A stretch of 36,717 nucleotides of DNA from an uncultured Eubacteriales bacterium (GTDB lineage: Bacteria > Bacillota > Clostridia > Oscillospirales > Oscillospiraceae): NCBI GenBank assembly GCA_900544705.1, contig UQWH01000016.1, positions 1-36,717 of the forward strand, written 5' to 3'. The notes under the pieces are model-generated. The model did not search any database and had not been told where the DNA came from. It saw nothing but the letters and a program-made list of their open reading frames with translations. Numbering within the stretch: position 1 is the stretch's first letter; every line of letters starts with the position of its first letter. The translations under genes were made by a program, and so were the position numbers. Positions 13,711-20,946 of this stretch are shown one piece after another.

Positions 13711-14030
13711 CTGGCGGCGTAGGTCGCAAGGCGCGCGCCCTTACTTGCGTCAAAAGTCGAGATGCCCTTGATCAGGCCGATGGTGCCGATGGAGATCAGG
13801 TCCTCCTGATCCGCCGTCTGGGTGTAATATTTTTTCATAATGTGCGCGACCAGCCGCAGATTCCGCTCGATCAGGATATTTCTGGCCTCCAGATCGCCTT
13901 CCGCCGCCAGCGCCAGATAGTGCTGTTCCTCCTTGGCGCTCAAGGGCTTGGGAAAAGAACCGCTTCCGTTCGACAGCCGCAGAGAATACAGGATGCTGCC
14001 GAGCATCAGCCAGACCGCCGCTCCGAGCAT
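13698..14030 (-). pseudogene. sigK: sigK, N-terminal 111 codons, interrupted by the mobile element
   Basis: The product matches pro-sigma-K from start to break: a hydrophobic pro-sequence (MLGAAVWLMLGSILYSL), SFPKPLSAKEEQHYLALAAE, DLEARNILIERNLRLVAHI, QEDLISIGTIGLIKGI, and KGARLATYAARCVEN (regions 1.2 to about 2.4). At residue 111 the homology stops and 35 unrelated residues follow before a stop at 13,590. Regions 3 and 4 are missing from the window. Sigma-K directs late mother-cell sporulation genes (coat, spore release). The ATG at 14030 has GGGGGTGG upstream; a GTG at 14039 is less likely. The pro-sequence implies SpoIVFB-type processing. The gene is either rebuilt by excision or dead; see findings. 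Confidence 0.92.
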
Positions 14031-14061
14031 AAAAACCACCCCCGAATACTCTATTCGGGGG
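14031..14061 (-). terminator. Intrinsic terminator of the nusB-ispA operon, overlapping the sigK leader
   Basis: CCCCCGAATA (14061-14052 on the minus strand) pairs with TATTCGGGGG (14048-14039), with a 3-nt loop, followed by TGG and five T residues that end at the sigK ATG. The 3' arm contains the GGGGGTGG that serves as the sigK ribosome-binding site, so read-through RNA would hide it. Confidence 0.8.
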
Positions 14062-14077
14062 CGGCAAGTCCATATTC
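14048..14077 (-). promoter_or_regulatory. Candidate sigma-E-type promoter of sigK
   Basis: On the minus strand GAATATG (14077-14071; 6 of 7 to the sigma-E -35 KMATATT) is followed after 15 bp by AATAGAGT (14055-14048; 5 of 8 to CATACAMT). Transcription would start inside the terminator hairpin, leaving a short leader with a free ribosome-binding site. In Bacillus sigK is first made by sigma-E. The -10 match is modest. Confidence 0.4.
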
Positions 14078-14079
14078 CG

Positions 14080-14952
14080 CTATTTTTCTCTGGAAACCAG
14101 CCGCTCAGCCAGCTCCGTCAGGAAGTCGGCGTCGGCAAAGCCGTCCAGCGCCGCGATCGCCTTCTGCGTTTCCGCCTTGATCCTCTCACGGCAGGCATCC
14201 ACACCGTAAAGCCGGACGAAGGTGTTTTTGTTGGCGTCCATGCCAACTGCCTTTCCCAGCTTTTCCGCGTCGCCGATCACGTCCAGAATATCATCCTCGA
14301 TCTGGAAGGCAAGGCCGAGTGCGTCGGCATAGGCGGCGGCTGCTTCCTGCTGCGCCGCGCTGCCTCCCGCAGCGATCACACCGAGCTGACAGGCCGCAGA
14401 GATGAGCGCGCCCGTCTTGCGCGACTGGATGGCCAGAACCTCTTCTTCCGTGCAGGTGCGCTGCTCTGCCTCCATATCCAGCACCTGCCCGCCGACCATG
14501 CCGAGCTCCCCAGCGCACAGGGAAAGCACCTGCACGGCGCGCACGATCTGCGATGCGGGCAGCTTCGCCTTTGTCAGGAAGCGGAATGCCGCAGTCAGCA
14601 GGCCGTCGCCCGCCAGCACCGCCGTCGCTTCGCCATAGACCTTGTGATTGGTCGGGCGGCCGCGGCGCAGGTCGTCATTGTCCATACAGGGAAGGTCGTC
14701 GTGGATGAGGCTGTAGGTGTGCACCATCTCCACCGCCGCCGCAAAGGGCAGCGCGTCCTCCGCCTTGCCGCCGCACAGCGCGCAGAACGCTAACGTCAGC
14801 GCGGGACGCAGACGTTTGCCGCCCGCCAGCAGGCTGTAGCGCATGGCTTCAAACAGAGCCTGCTGCGGCTCCTCCGGCTCGACAAAGCACTGCTGCAAAT
14901 AGCCCTCGATCTCATCGGTATAGCGGCGCAGCCGCTCGTCAAACTGTTTCAT
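14080..14952 (-). CDS. ispA: Geranyl/farnesyl diphosphate synthase (polyprenyl synthetase)
   Basis: The 290-residue enzyme has both aspartate-rich motifs of trans-prenyltransferases: DDLPCMD at residues 85-91 and DDILD at 220-224, plus GGKRLRP at 44-50. It condenses isopentenyl diphosphate with allylic diphosphates to give farnesyl (C15) diphosphate for quinone, undecaprenyl and other isoprenoid synthesis. Length and motif spacing fit IspA of Firmicutes. It is the last gene of the nusB-tsaD-like-xseA-xseB-ispA unit; its start lies within the last 14 bp of xseB. The operon terminator follows immediately and borders sigK. Confidence 0.95.
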   Translation of the reverse strand: MKQFDERLRRYTDEIEGYLQQCFVEPEEPQQALFEAMRYSLLAGGKRLRPALTLAFCALCGGKAEDALPFAAAVEMVHTYSLIHDDLPCMDNDDLRRGRPTNHKVYGEATAVLAGDGLLTAAFRFLTKAKLPASQIVRAVQVLSLCAGELGMVGGQVLDMEAEQRTCTEEEVLAIQSRKTGALISAACQLGVIAAGGSAAQQEAAAAYADALGLAFQIEDDILDVIGDAEKLGKAVGMDANKNTFVRLYGVDACRERIKAETQKAIAALDGFADADFLTELAERLVSREK

Positions 14953-15175
14953 CCTGCAACTCCGTTTCTACGGGCGCGCCGTCCGCGCCCTTTGTCATCT
15001 GCAAAACCTTCAGTTCTGCATTGTCCAGCAGCTTGTTGCAGGAAGCGGCCAGCGCGGTACCCTCTTCAAAGAGCTTCAGCGCCTCTTCCAGCGCCACGTC
15101 GCCGTTTTCCATCTGCCGGACGATCTCCTCCAGCCGGGTGACCGACTGCTCAAAGGTCATGGATTCTTTTTTCAT
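14939..15175 (-). CDS. xseB: Exodeoxyribonuclease VII small subunit
   Basis: The 78-residue protein has the XseB pattern: MTFEQSVTRLEEIVRQMENG, then DVALEEALKLFEEGTAL and C.KLLDNAELKV. Several XseB subunits bind one XseA to form exonuclease VII, which degrades single-stranded DNA into oligonucleotides. The start at 15175 (MKKESMTFEQS) is chosen because it overlaps the xseA stop by 26 bp and gives the usual length; a shorter start at 15160 is possible. The C-terminus extends slightly beyond the helical core and overlaps ispA by 14 bp. The tight overlaps indicate translational coupling. Confidence 0.93.
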   Translation of the reverse strand: MKKESMTFEQSVTRLEEIVRQMENGDVALEEALKLFEEGTALAASCNKLLDNAELKVLQMTKGADGAPVETELQDETV

Positions 15176-16370
15176 CTGCTTCCTCCAACTGTGTGATCTG
15201 CGCCTGCGCGCTGCCGTCTGCAAGGGTGATGCTCACCGTTTCCCCCACTGCCAGTTCCCGCACGCTGTGCACGGGATTTCCGCCGCTGCGCACCAGACTA
15301 TAACCGCGCCCCAGCACCTTCAGGGGGCTCATGGCGTCCAACTTCGCCGTCAGACGGACGAAGCGTTCACGGTCGCGGCTCAATAGCTTCTGCGCTGCCG
15401 CGCACAGACGGCGCTGGAGATAGTCCAGCACCATCCGCCGATCATTGAGATAATTCACGGGACTGCGCAGGCAGCGCGCAGATGCGAGCGTCGCCACGCG
15501 CTGGCGCTCGGTTTTCAGGCGTTTCTGCATCTGTGTCAGTAAGATTGCCTGCTGCGCGGACAGATGCTGCCGCAGATCTGTCTGATCCGGCACAGCCAGC
15601 TCCGCCGCGTTAGACGGCGTCGCCGCGCGCAGGTCTGCCACAAAATCCGAGATCGTGACATCCGGCTCATGACCGACGGCGGAGATGACCGGAATTTCAG
15701 AATCCGCGATGGCGCGCGCCACGGCTTCGTCATTGAATGCCCAAAGATCTTCTATGGAGCCGCCGCCGCGGCCGGTGATGATCAGGTCGGCCACATGATA
15801 GCGGTTGGCATAGCGCAGCGCGCTGACGATCTCCCCCGGCGCCTCCGCGCCCTGCACGCGCACGGCCAGCAGCACGACCTCCGTCAGCGGATAGCGCCTG
15901 CGCAGGATGCGCAGCATATCGTGCAGCGCCGCGCCCGCGGAGGATGTGACGATCGCAATGCGATGCGGAAAACGCGGCAGAGGTTTCTTCCGCTGCTGGG
16001 CAAACAGCCCCTCGGCCTGTAATTTTGCTTTGAGCTGTTCGAAGGCAACGTGCAGGTCGCCCACGCCGTCCGGCGTCAGCTCCGTGCAGTAGAGCTGATA
16101 CGCGCCGTCACGCGGGAAAACCGAAATGCGCCCGCAGGCGATGACCTTCATGCCGTTCTCCGGGCGGAAGCGCAGGCGGTAGGCATTGCCGCGGAACATC
16201 ACGCAGCGCAGCGCACTCTGCGAATCCTTCAATGTAAAATAATGATGCCCGGAAGGATAGACTTTATAATTGCTGATCTCCCCGCGGATGAAAACCCCGG
16301 CGAGAAATTCGTCCTCTTCAAAGCGCAGACGCAGATACTCATTGATCTGCGATACCTCATAGACCTGCAT
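15150..16370 (-). CDS. xseA: Exodeoxyribonuclease VII large subunit
   Basis: The 406-residue protein starts MQVYEVSQINEYLRLRFEED and has the N-terminal OB-fold (FIRGEISNYKVYPSGHHYFTLKD) and the catalytic domain with ITSSAGAALHDMLRI, GRGGGSIEDLWAFNDE and SAVGHEPDVTISDFVADLRA, all hallmark XseA motifs. A helical segment and a C-terminal beta part that binds XseB (GRGYSLVR) follow. It forms exonuclease VII, used in DNA repair and removal of single-stranded tails. The ATG follows GGAGGGTGCACC and overlaps the end of the TsaD-like gene by 14 bp. Confidence 0.96.
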   Translation of the reverse strand: MQVYEVSQINEYLRLRFEEDEFLAGVFIRGEISNYKVYPSGHHYFTLKDSQSALRCVMFRGNAYRLRFRPENGMKVIACGRISVFPRDGAYQLYCTELTPDGVGDLHVAFEQLKAKLQAEGLFAQQRKKPLPRFPHRIAIVTSSAGAALHDMLRILRRRYPLTEVVLLAVRVQGAEAPGEIVSALRYANRYHVADLIITGRGGGSIEDLWAFNDEAVARAIADSEIPVISAVGHEPDVTISDFVADLRAATPSNAAELAVPDQTDLRQHLSAQQAILLTQMQKRLKTERQRVATLASARCLRSPVNYLNDRRMVLDYLQRRLCAAAQKLLSRDRERFVRLTAKLDAMSPLKVLGRGYSLVRSGGNPVHSVRELAVGETVSITLADGSAQAQITQLEEADEKRIHDL

Positions 16371-17286
16371 GGTGCACCCTCCATGTCAGAATTGCGGTGC
16401 CCATCGCATTGTCTGTGGAAAACTCCGGGGCGCAGAACACCGCCGGCAGCGCCTTGCAGCGCTCGCGCAGCATGGTATTCGACGACACGCCGCCGGCAAA
16501 GACGACGTCACAGCCCGGATGCTCTTTGAGCGCGTTCTGTGTTGCCTCCACGATCGCACCGGTAAGACAGCGCAGCGCATAGCCCGCGGTGTCCGCCTTG
16601 GATGCACCGCGGGAGAAAAACTCCTGCACCTTGTTCTGCACGCCGGAAAGCGAAAAGCTCGTGCCCTGCACCTTGACGCGGAAGCGCTCCTTGCCGCTCA
16701 CTTCCCGGCTCAGCGCATCGATCGCCTTGCCGGAGGGAAACGGCAGCTCCAGAAGCTGCCCCGTTCGGTCAATGAGCTGACCGGCGGAGATGTCTGTCGT
16801 GCCGCCAATTTTTTCCGCGTGGACGCTCACACCCTCCGGCGTGACATAGAGAAGCTCCGTCGTGCCGCCGGACAGGTGCCACGCAAGATGCGGTTTGTCC
16901 ATCAGATCCATCCGTCCCGCCGACCAGAGGGAGGCCGCAATGTGTCCCTGCTGATGGGAAAACGCATAGACCGGCAGATGCAGCGCCGCGCCCAGCACCT
17001 CTGCCTGCGACTGTCCGGCCAGAAAACACGGCATATAAGAGCCCTCTACCGCGCGCGGGCGCGTGCTTGCACCGACGGCATCGAGCGTTACCGCACCCAT
17101 ATCGCAAAACAGCCTGTCGGCAAGCTCCGGCAGGCGTTTTACGTGTGCGAACAGAGCGTCGCTCTGCCGCAGACCCAGCGCGCCCGGCGCAACGTCGAGC
17201 AGTCTGGAAACATTCTTCCCCTCCTTACCGTCAAAAACGGCGACGGAGGTGGTGTAATTGCTGGTGTCAAAGGCCAGTACCGTCAT
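16357..17286 (-). CDS. TsaD/Kae1-like protein (diverged paralogue)
   Basis: The 309-residue protein belongs to the Kae1/TsaD (ASKHA-type) family: DTSNYTTSVAVF at 7-18, the metal-binding HQQGH at 111-115 (HxxxH), HLSGGTTELL and FAGGVSSNTMLRER. True TsaD makes N6-threonylcarbamoyladenosine in tRNAs and is about 340 residues long with an ETSCDET start; this version is shorter and begins DTSNYTT. It is therefore probably the second, functionally unassigned paralogue common in clostridia. The start at 17286 forms an ATGA overlap with nusB; the longer open frame upstream lies inside nusB. Location between nusB and xseA is conserved from memory. Confidence 0.85.
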   Translation of the reverse strand: MTVLAFDTSNYTTSVAVFDGKEGKNVSRLLDVAPGALGLRQSDALFAHVKRLPELADRLFCDMGAVTLDAVGASTRPRAVEGSYMPCFLAGQSQAEVLGAALHLPVYAFSHQQGHIAASLWSAGRMDLMDKPHLAWHLSGGTTELLYVTPEGVSVHAEKIGGTTDISAGQLIDRTGQLLELPFPSGKAIDALSREVSGKERFRVKVQGTSFSLSGVQNKVQEFFSRGASKADTAGYALRCLTGAIVEATQNALKEHPGCDVVFAGGVSSNTMLRERCKALPAVFCAPEFSTDNAMGTAILTWRVHHAGL

Positions 17287-17744
17287 TGCTGTTCTTCCTT
17301 CTTTTGCTGTCCCCGCGCGACGGAGCCGAGAATGCCATTGACAAAGGAAACGACCTCGGCGTCCTCGTACTTCCGGGTCAGCTCGACACATTCATTGATT
17401 GCCACGCCCGTCGGGACATCCTGCAGATACAGCATTTCAAAAATCGCCAGCCGCATGGCCGCCTTGGTGAAGCGGGAGATGCGGTGCAGATTCCATCCGA
17501 TGGCATACTGCGCGATGAGCGCGTCCAGTTCATCCTCGTGGGCGGCCACGCCCTCCACGCAGGTACGGATATACTCCAGCTGTTTTTTGCTGGGGCGCTC
17601 CATATAGACCTCGTTTTCCTCGGCAAGGCCGGAATAATACCCCTTCTCCATGCGGGTTTCCAGCGCTTCCTCTGGCGTCTGGGCGGTATAATCCAACTCG
17701 TAGATCAGATGGACTGCGACTTCTCTGGCGTTTGAGCGTGTCAT
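17283..17744 (-). CDS. nusB: Transcription antitermination factor NusB
   Basis: The 153-residue all-helical protein has the NusB pattern: REVAVHLIYELDY at the N-terminus, LDALIAQYAIGWNLHRISRFTKAAMRLAIFEML near residues 75-110, PTGVAINECVELTRKYEDAEVVSFVNGILGSV at the C-terminus. NusB binds boxA RNA with NusE (S10) and prevents premature termination in rRNA operons. Compared with E. coli NusB there is a small insertion after residue 40. Its stop overlaps the start of the TsaD-like gene (ATGA). A hairpin separates it from the Asp23 gene upstream, so the two may be partly uncoupled. Confidence 0.95.
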   Translation of the reverse strand: MTRSNAREVAVHLIYELDYTAQTPEEALETRMEKGYYSGLAEENEVYMERPSKKQLEYIRTCVEGVAAHEDELDALIAQYAIGWNLHRISRFTKAAMRLAIFEMLYLQDVPTGVAINECVELTRKYEDAEVVSFVNGILGSVARGQQKKEEQQ

Positions 17745-17763
17745 GGCGTTCTCCTTGGTATGT

Positions 17764-17795
17764 AAAAGTAGGGGTGCCTGGTCAGCACCCCGAAG
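17764..17795 (-). terminator. Hairpin between the Asp23 gene and nusB
   Basis: GGGGTGC (17791-17785) and GCACCCC (17777-17771) form a 7-bp GC-rich stem, followed on the minus strand by TACTTTTA. It may be a leaky terminator or attenuator that lowers nusB-ispA expression compared with the Asp23 gene. Confidence 0.5.
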
Positions 17796-17801
17796 CAGGT
17801 A

Positions 17802-18179
17802 TCAGTTTGCGGATTTGGGAATTGCGATGCCGCAGACATTGACGTTGACCGCAGCCGGGTGAACGCCGGTCATGGAGATGACTTCGTTCGCAATGCTCTC
17901 CTGAACGTTCTTTGCGACCGTCATCACGGCCTCGCCCATCTTGACGATGAGGTTGCAGGAGATCGTAACGTTCTCCCCGTCCATCGTGACGCGGATGCCG
18001 TTGCGGAGATTCTTCTTGCCGAGAATGGTGGAAATATCAAAGGCCGCGGTGGTGCTCAGGCCATAAACGCCCTCGACCTCGCGAACTGCCAGCGCTGCGA
18101 TGGAAGCGATGACGTCCTCAGAGATCAGGATGCGTCCGCCTTCCTGCGGCTGCTCAATGTACTTTTTTCCTTCTGCCAT
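17802..18179 (-). CDS. Asp23/Gls24-family envelope stress protein
   Basis: The 125-residue protein fits the Asp23/Gls24 (DUF322) family: GRILISEDVIASIAALAVREVEGVYGLS, then NGIRVTMDGENVTISCNLIVKMGEAVMTVAKNVQESIANEVISMTGVHPAAVNVNVCGIAI. Such proteins are small, abundant cytoplasmic or membrane-associated proteins linked to cell-envelope and alkaline stress; their molecular role is unclear. It has a clear GGAAGGAAACCGCT-ATG start and its own promoter region with tandem palindromes, and it is followed by a hairpin and nusB. A gene of this family before nusB is usual in clostridia. Confidence 0.92.
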   Translation of the reverse strand: MAEGKKYIEQPQEGGRILISEDVIASIAALAVREVEGVYGLSTTAAFDISTILGKKNLRNGIRVTMDGENVTISCNLIVKMGEAVMTVAKNVQESIANEVISMTGVHPAAVNVNVCGIAIPKSAN

Positions 18180-18229
18180 AGCGGTTTCCTTCCTTTCTGG
18201 AGTACAGGTCCTCTTTGGATTTCTATCCT

Positions 18230-18257
18230 ATTCTATCACATTTTCCGAAAAATACAA
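18230..18257 (-). promoter_or_regulatory. Extended -10 promoter of the Asp23-nusB unit
   Basis: On the minus strand TGATAGAAT (extended -10, with TAGAAT at 18235-18230) is preceded after 16 bp by a weak -35 TTGTAT (18257-18252), about 50 bp upstream of the Asp23 start. Confidence 0.6.
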
Positions 18258-18275
18258 TAACCTTTTCCGAAAAAT
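18241..18275. promoter_or_regulatory. Tandem TTTTCCGAAAAAT boxes over the Asp23 promoter
   Basis: TTTTCCGAAAAAT occurs at 18241-18253 and again at 18263-18275, 22 bp apart (two helical turns). Each contains the palindrome TTTTC-C-GAAAA. One copy lies in the promoter spacer and the other just upstream of the -35, as expected for an operator pair of a dimeric regulator. The regulator is unknown. Confidence 0.5.
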
Positions 18276-18278
18276 GCG

Positions 18279-18836
18279 TCACTCCACGCCGATCACGCGA
18301 ATGTCGGACAGTTTGAAATCCGTCTGCGCCAGGACGATGTCGGCGACCAGCGAAACATCCGCCTGCTTCAGTCCTTCCTTTGGCGCGGCGACCGCGAGGG
18401 AAATGCCGTCGTCAGAGATGTAGGCGACGCAGTCGGCATAGCCCTTGGCAACGACCAGACTTTCGATCTGTGACTCCGCCAGCGCGTCGGACACGATCCC
18501 CTCGAGCGCCTTGCTGCTCGTGGAGGTGTCCTCCCCCTCCGCGTAGGCAATGGTTTCCTGCAAAAGCTCCACGGCCTGATCGCGCGCCTTCTGCCGCGAC
18601 AGGCGCATCTGGGCAAAGTATTCGTTTGCGCTCTGGCCGCTTTCCTGCGCGGCAAGCGCCGGCTGGGTCTGCGTCGTGTCGTTCAGCACGAGGGTGGATT
18701 CTCCCAGCACCTTGTCCGCATCGAGGACCTTGGTCAGATCGGTGGAATCCCTGCCGTAGAGCCAGTTGAGGTAGATGCCGGCGCACACAAGCACCAGTAC
18801 GCCGGCGATGATCGCGTTGCGTTTCCAGGTTTTCAT
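18279..18836 (-). CDS. spoIIIAH: Stage III sporulation protein AH
   Basis: The 185-residue protein has an N-terminal membrane anchor (residues 9-26: IIAGVLVLVCAGIYLNWL) and an outer domain with EYFAQMRLSRQKARDQAVEL and a YscJ/FliF-like ring-building fold. SpoIIIAH sits in the mother-cell engulfing membrane and binds SpoIIQ from the forespore, forming the feeding-tube channel needed for sigma-G activity. It is the last gene of the spoIIIA operon, 15 bp after spoIIIAG. Length is slightly under the Bacillus protein, as is usual in clostridia. Confidence 0.94.
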   Translation of the reverse strand: MKTWKRNAIIAGVLVLVCAGIYLNWLYGRDSTDLTKVLDADKVLGESTLVLNDTTQTQPALAAQESGQSANEYFAQMRLSRQKARDQAVELLQETIAYAEGEDTSTSSKALEGIVSDALAESQIESLVVAKGYADCVAYISDDGISLAVAAPKEGLKQADVSLVADIVLAQTDFKLSDIRVIGVE

Positions 18837-18851
18837 TTTGCCATTCCTCCA

Positions 18852-19400
18852 TCATTTCATTTTGACCACTGTGATCTTATCCGTCCCAAGGCCCGTCAGC
18901 GAGGAAACCGCGGACACGATGTTCCAGCGCACGGCCGCATTGTCCGCGCCCTCGCTGACGATCAGCGCCCCCTGAAACTGCGGATAGACCACGCTTGAGA
19001 TCGCTGCTTCATCATATGCGCTTCCCTCGGACAAAATAACCGTCTTTCGTTCTTCGCTTGTCTGGGTGCCGGAATTCGTCTGCTCGCTGGTAATTTTCGT
19101 GTCCGTCTGATACTGCGTCTGCGCGCCGGTCTGCAGCGTGAGCATGACGCTGACGCGCCCCGCGCCGTCGATTTGCAGCAGCATCTTCGTCAGGCGCGCT
19201 TCCATCTCCTGTGCATAATCCTGCTGCTCTGCAGCCGCCGGCTCACTTGGCGTCTGCTGCTGTTTCGTCTGCTTTTTCTCGCTGCCGAACGGGATCAGCA
19301 TCAGCGCAAGGCCGATGACGAGCACCAACGCCGCGTATTTGTATTTTTTCAGGGCCGAAATGATCTTTCTTGCCCACTCGTTCCATTTTCCCTTATCCAT
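18852..19400 (-). CDS. spoIIIAG: Stage III sporulation protein AG
   Basis: The 182-residue protein has a single membrane helix (about residues 21-37: AALVLVIGLALMLIPFG), a Gln-rich linker, then a ring-building domain (EMEARLTKMLLQIDGAGRVSVMLTLQTG and AISSVVYPQFQGALIVSEGADNAAVRWNI). Its Bacillus homologue forms the large ring of the mother cell-forespore channel. The start at 19400 follows GGAGGCTGT and overlaps spoIIIAF by 8 bp; the longer frame upstream is not needed. All family blocks are intact. Confidence 0.94.
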   Translation of the reverse strand: MDKGKWNEWARKIISALKKYKYAALVLVIGLALMLIPFGSEKKQTKQQQTPSEPAAAEQQDYAQEMEARLTKMLLQIDGAGRVSVMLTLQTGAQTQYQTDTKITSEQTNSGTQTSEERKTVILSEGSAYDEAAISSVVYPQFQGALIVSEGADNAAVRWNIVSAVSSLTGLGTDKITVVKMK

Positions 19401-19872
19401 ACAGCCTCCACTCCTGCCGGTCGGACGGAATGCCCAGCGAATCACGAATGTAGTCCTCCAATGCCTGCGCCTGCGCCGGAGTCATGCTTCCCGTTAAGAT
19501 CACGGACTCCGGCATGGGCGTTTCGCCGCTTCCCACCGTGACCTCCGCCTGAATGATCCCGCCCAGCGCCTCCGCCTTCGCCTCAATATACTTTTCCATA
19601 TTCGCCTGCACCAGTGCGCGCAGCATGGTCTGATAGTCCTTGGAAACCTGCTGCGTGCTGAAACCGCTGCGGTCGCCCAGCTCCGCGATGCGGTCGGCAA
19701 GGCCGGTAAGATCCAGCCGCAGCAGCGGCGCAGACACGGTGAGCAGGATCAGGATGCCCGCGATGAAGCGCGTGATCTTCTGAATTCTGCTGTTTTTCAG
19801 CAGCGCGCAGGCAAGCACCGAGAGCATACAGGCCGCCACGATCGCAAGAAAATAATTCCGGATTCCTTCCAT
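19393..19872 (-). CDS. spoIIIAF: Stage III sporulation protein AF
   Basis: The 159-residue protein starts with two membrane helices (residues 7-25 and 34-50, around a KNSRIQKITRF linker) followed by a soluble domain (IAELGDRSGFSTQQVSKDYQ and a C-terminal ring-like fold). It matches SpoIIIAF, a component of the SpoIIIA channel in the mother-cell membrane. Its start shares the last base of the spoIIIAE stop region, showing tight coupling. The end overlaps spoIIIAG. Confidence 0.92.
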   Translation of the reverse strand: MEGIRNYFLAIVAACMLSVLACALLKNSRIQKITRFIAGILILLTVSAPLLRLDLTGLADRIAELGDRSGFSTQQVSKDYQTMLRALVQANMEKYIEAKAEALGGIIQAEVTVGSGETPMPESVILTGSMTPAQAQALEDYIRDSLGIPSDRQEWRLYG

Positions 19873-20945
19873 TACGCCACCTTCAAAAAGCAGACCACAC
19901 AGATCAGAGCCATCAGCGCGCAGGCGCCGTTCATCGCAAGAAGATACCCCATAGCGGAGGAAAAGTGCTTGATGAGCTTGACATGCGGCGGAAGCCCCAC
20001 CGTCCCGCTCACGGCGGCCGTGAGTTTGAGCATCAGATACTGCACACCGACGCGCAGAAAAGGTGTCAGGCAGACGGCCAGCACCGCGAGCATTCCGAAT
20101 ACGCCGACGGAGTTTTTGAGCATCGCTGCGCTGGCAAGCAGGGATTCCGAGGCATCCGAGATGATCCCGCCGACGACCGGCACCGCACCCGCCGCAGCTT
20201 TGGTCGCCTTGACGGCCAGCTCGTCGGAATTCCCGCTGACCACGCCGGTCACGCTCATGTAGACCGTGAAGGCCGTCAGGAGGACCTTCAGGCTCTTAGA
20301 GACCACCCATCCGACAAACTCCCGCAGCTCGCTGAGCGTGTCGCTGCCCAAGGCCGCCTCCGCACCTGCAACGGCCAAATAGAAATAGACGCCTGGCACC
20401 AGCACCTTGGAAATGAGCTGCATTAAAATCTCCGCAAAAACGACGGTCCCCGTATAGAGCGCGGAGGCCGAGGTCATTCCCCCGCTCATTGCCGCGGCGG
20501 ACGCCATCACGGGGAGCATACAGCCCGTGTAGTCCGTCACGGTCTGCACGGTGCTTGAGGCAAGCGAGATCATGGTGTGAAACGAGCCGACCGCGACCGC
20601 GCACAGTCCAAGAGCGCCAACCGCCGTCGCCGCGCCGGTCAGGTCATGCTCTGCCGCCATTTTCGCCATAGCACAGAGGGTCACGACGGCCAGAAGCACC
20701 GCGCAGAGGCGCAGCCCCTCCTTCACCGCGCCGTCGCTGCCCCGCAGCGCCCGCTGAACAAGGCGCTTGCAGTTTCCCCAGAAGTCCGTTGCCGCCGACG
20801 GGGAGAGACCCGACAGCGCGTCCTGCGCCTCCTGCGGCAGTTCCTCCGTCATGGAGGACGTATCCACCAGATCGTCCGATTCCTGCGCAAAGACCGTCCC
20901 GGCAAGCAAAAACAGCAGGAGCAGCACGATTCCGATTCGTTTCAT
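19872..20945 (-). CDS. spoIIIAE: Stage III sporulation protein AE
   Basis: The 357-residue polytopic membrane protein has a cleavable signal-like start (MKRIGIVLLLLFLLAGTVFA), a short outer segment and about seven hydrophobic helices (for example LCAVLLAVVTLCAMAKMA and LKVLLTAFTVYMSVTGVVSG), with the AAAGAVPVVGGIISDASES block typical of SpoIIIAE. In Bacillus it is part of the SpoIIIA channel, with an export-gate-like role proposed. Gene order AD-AE-AF is the standard one, and spacing to spoIIIAD is 1 bp. Confidence 0.95.
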   Translation of the reverse strand: MKRIGIVLLLLFLLAGTVFAQESDDLVDTSSMTEELPQEAQDALSGLSPSAATDFWGNCKRLVQRALRGSDGAVKEGLRLCAVLLAVVTLCAMAKMAAEHDLTGAATAVGALGLCAVAVGSFHTMISLASSTVQTVTDYTGCMLPVMASAAAMSGGMTSASALYTGTVVFAEILMQLISKVLVPGVYFYLAVAGAEAALGSDTLSELREFVGWVVSKSLKVLLTAFTVYMSVTGVVSGNSDELAVKATKAAAGAVPVVGGIISDASESLLASAAMLKNSVGVFGMLAVLAVCLTPFLRVGVQYLMLKLTAAVSGTVGLPPHVKLIKHFSSAMGYLLAMNGACALMALICVVCFLKVA

Positions 20946-20946
20946 G

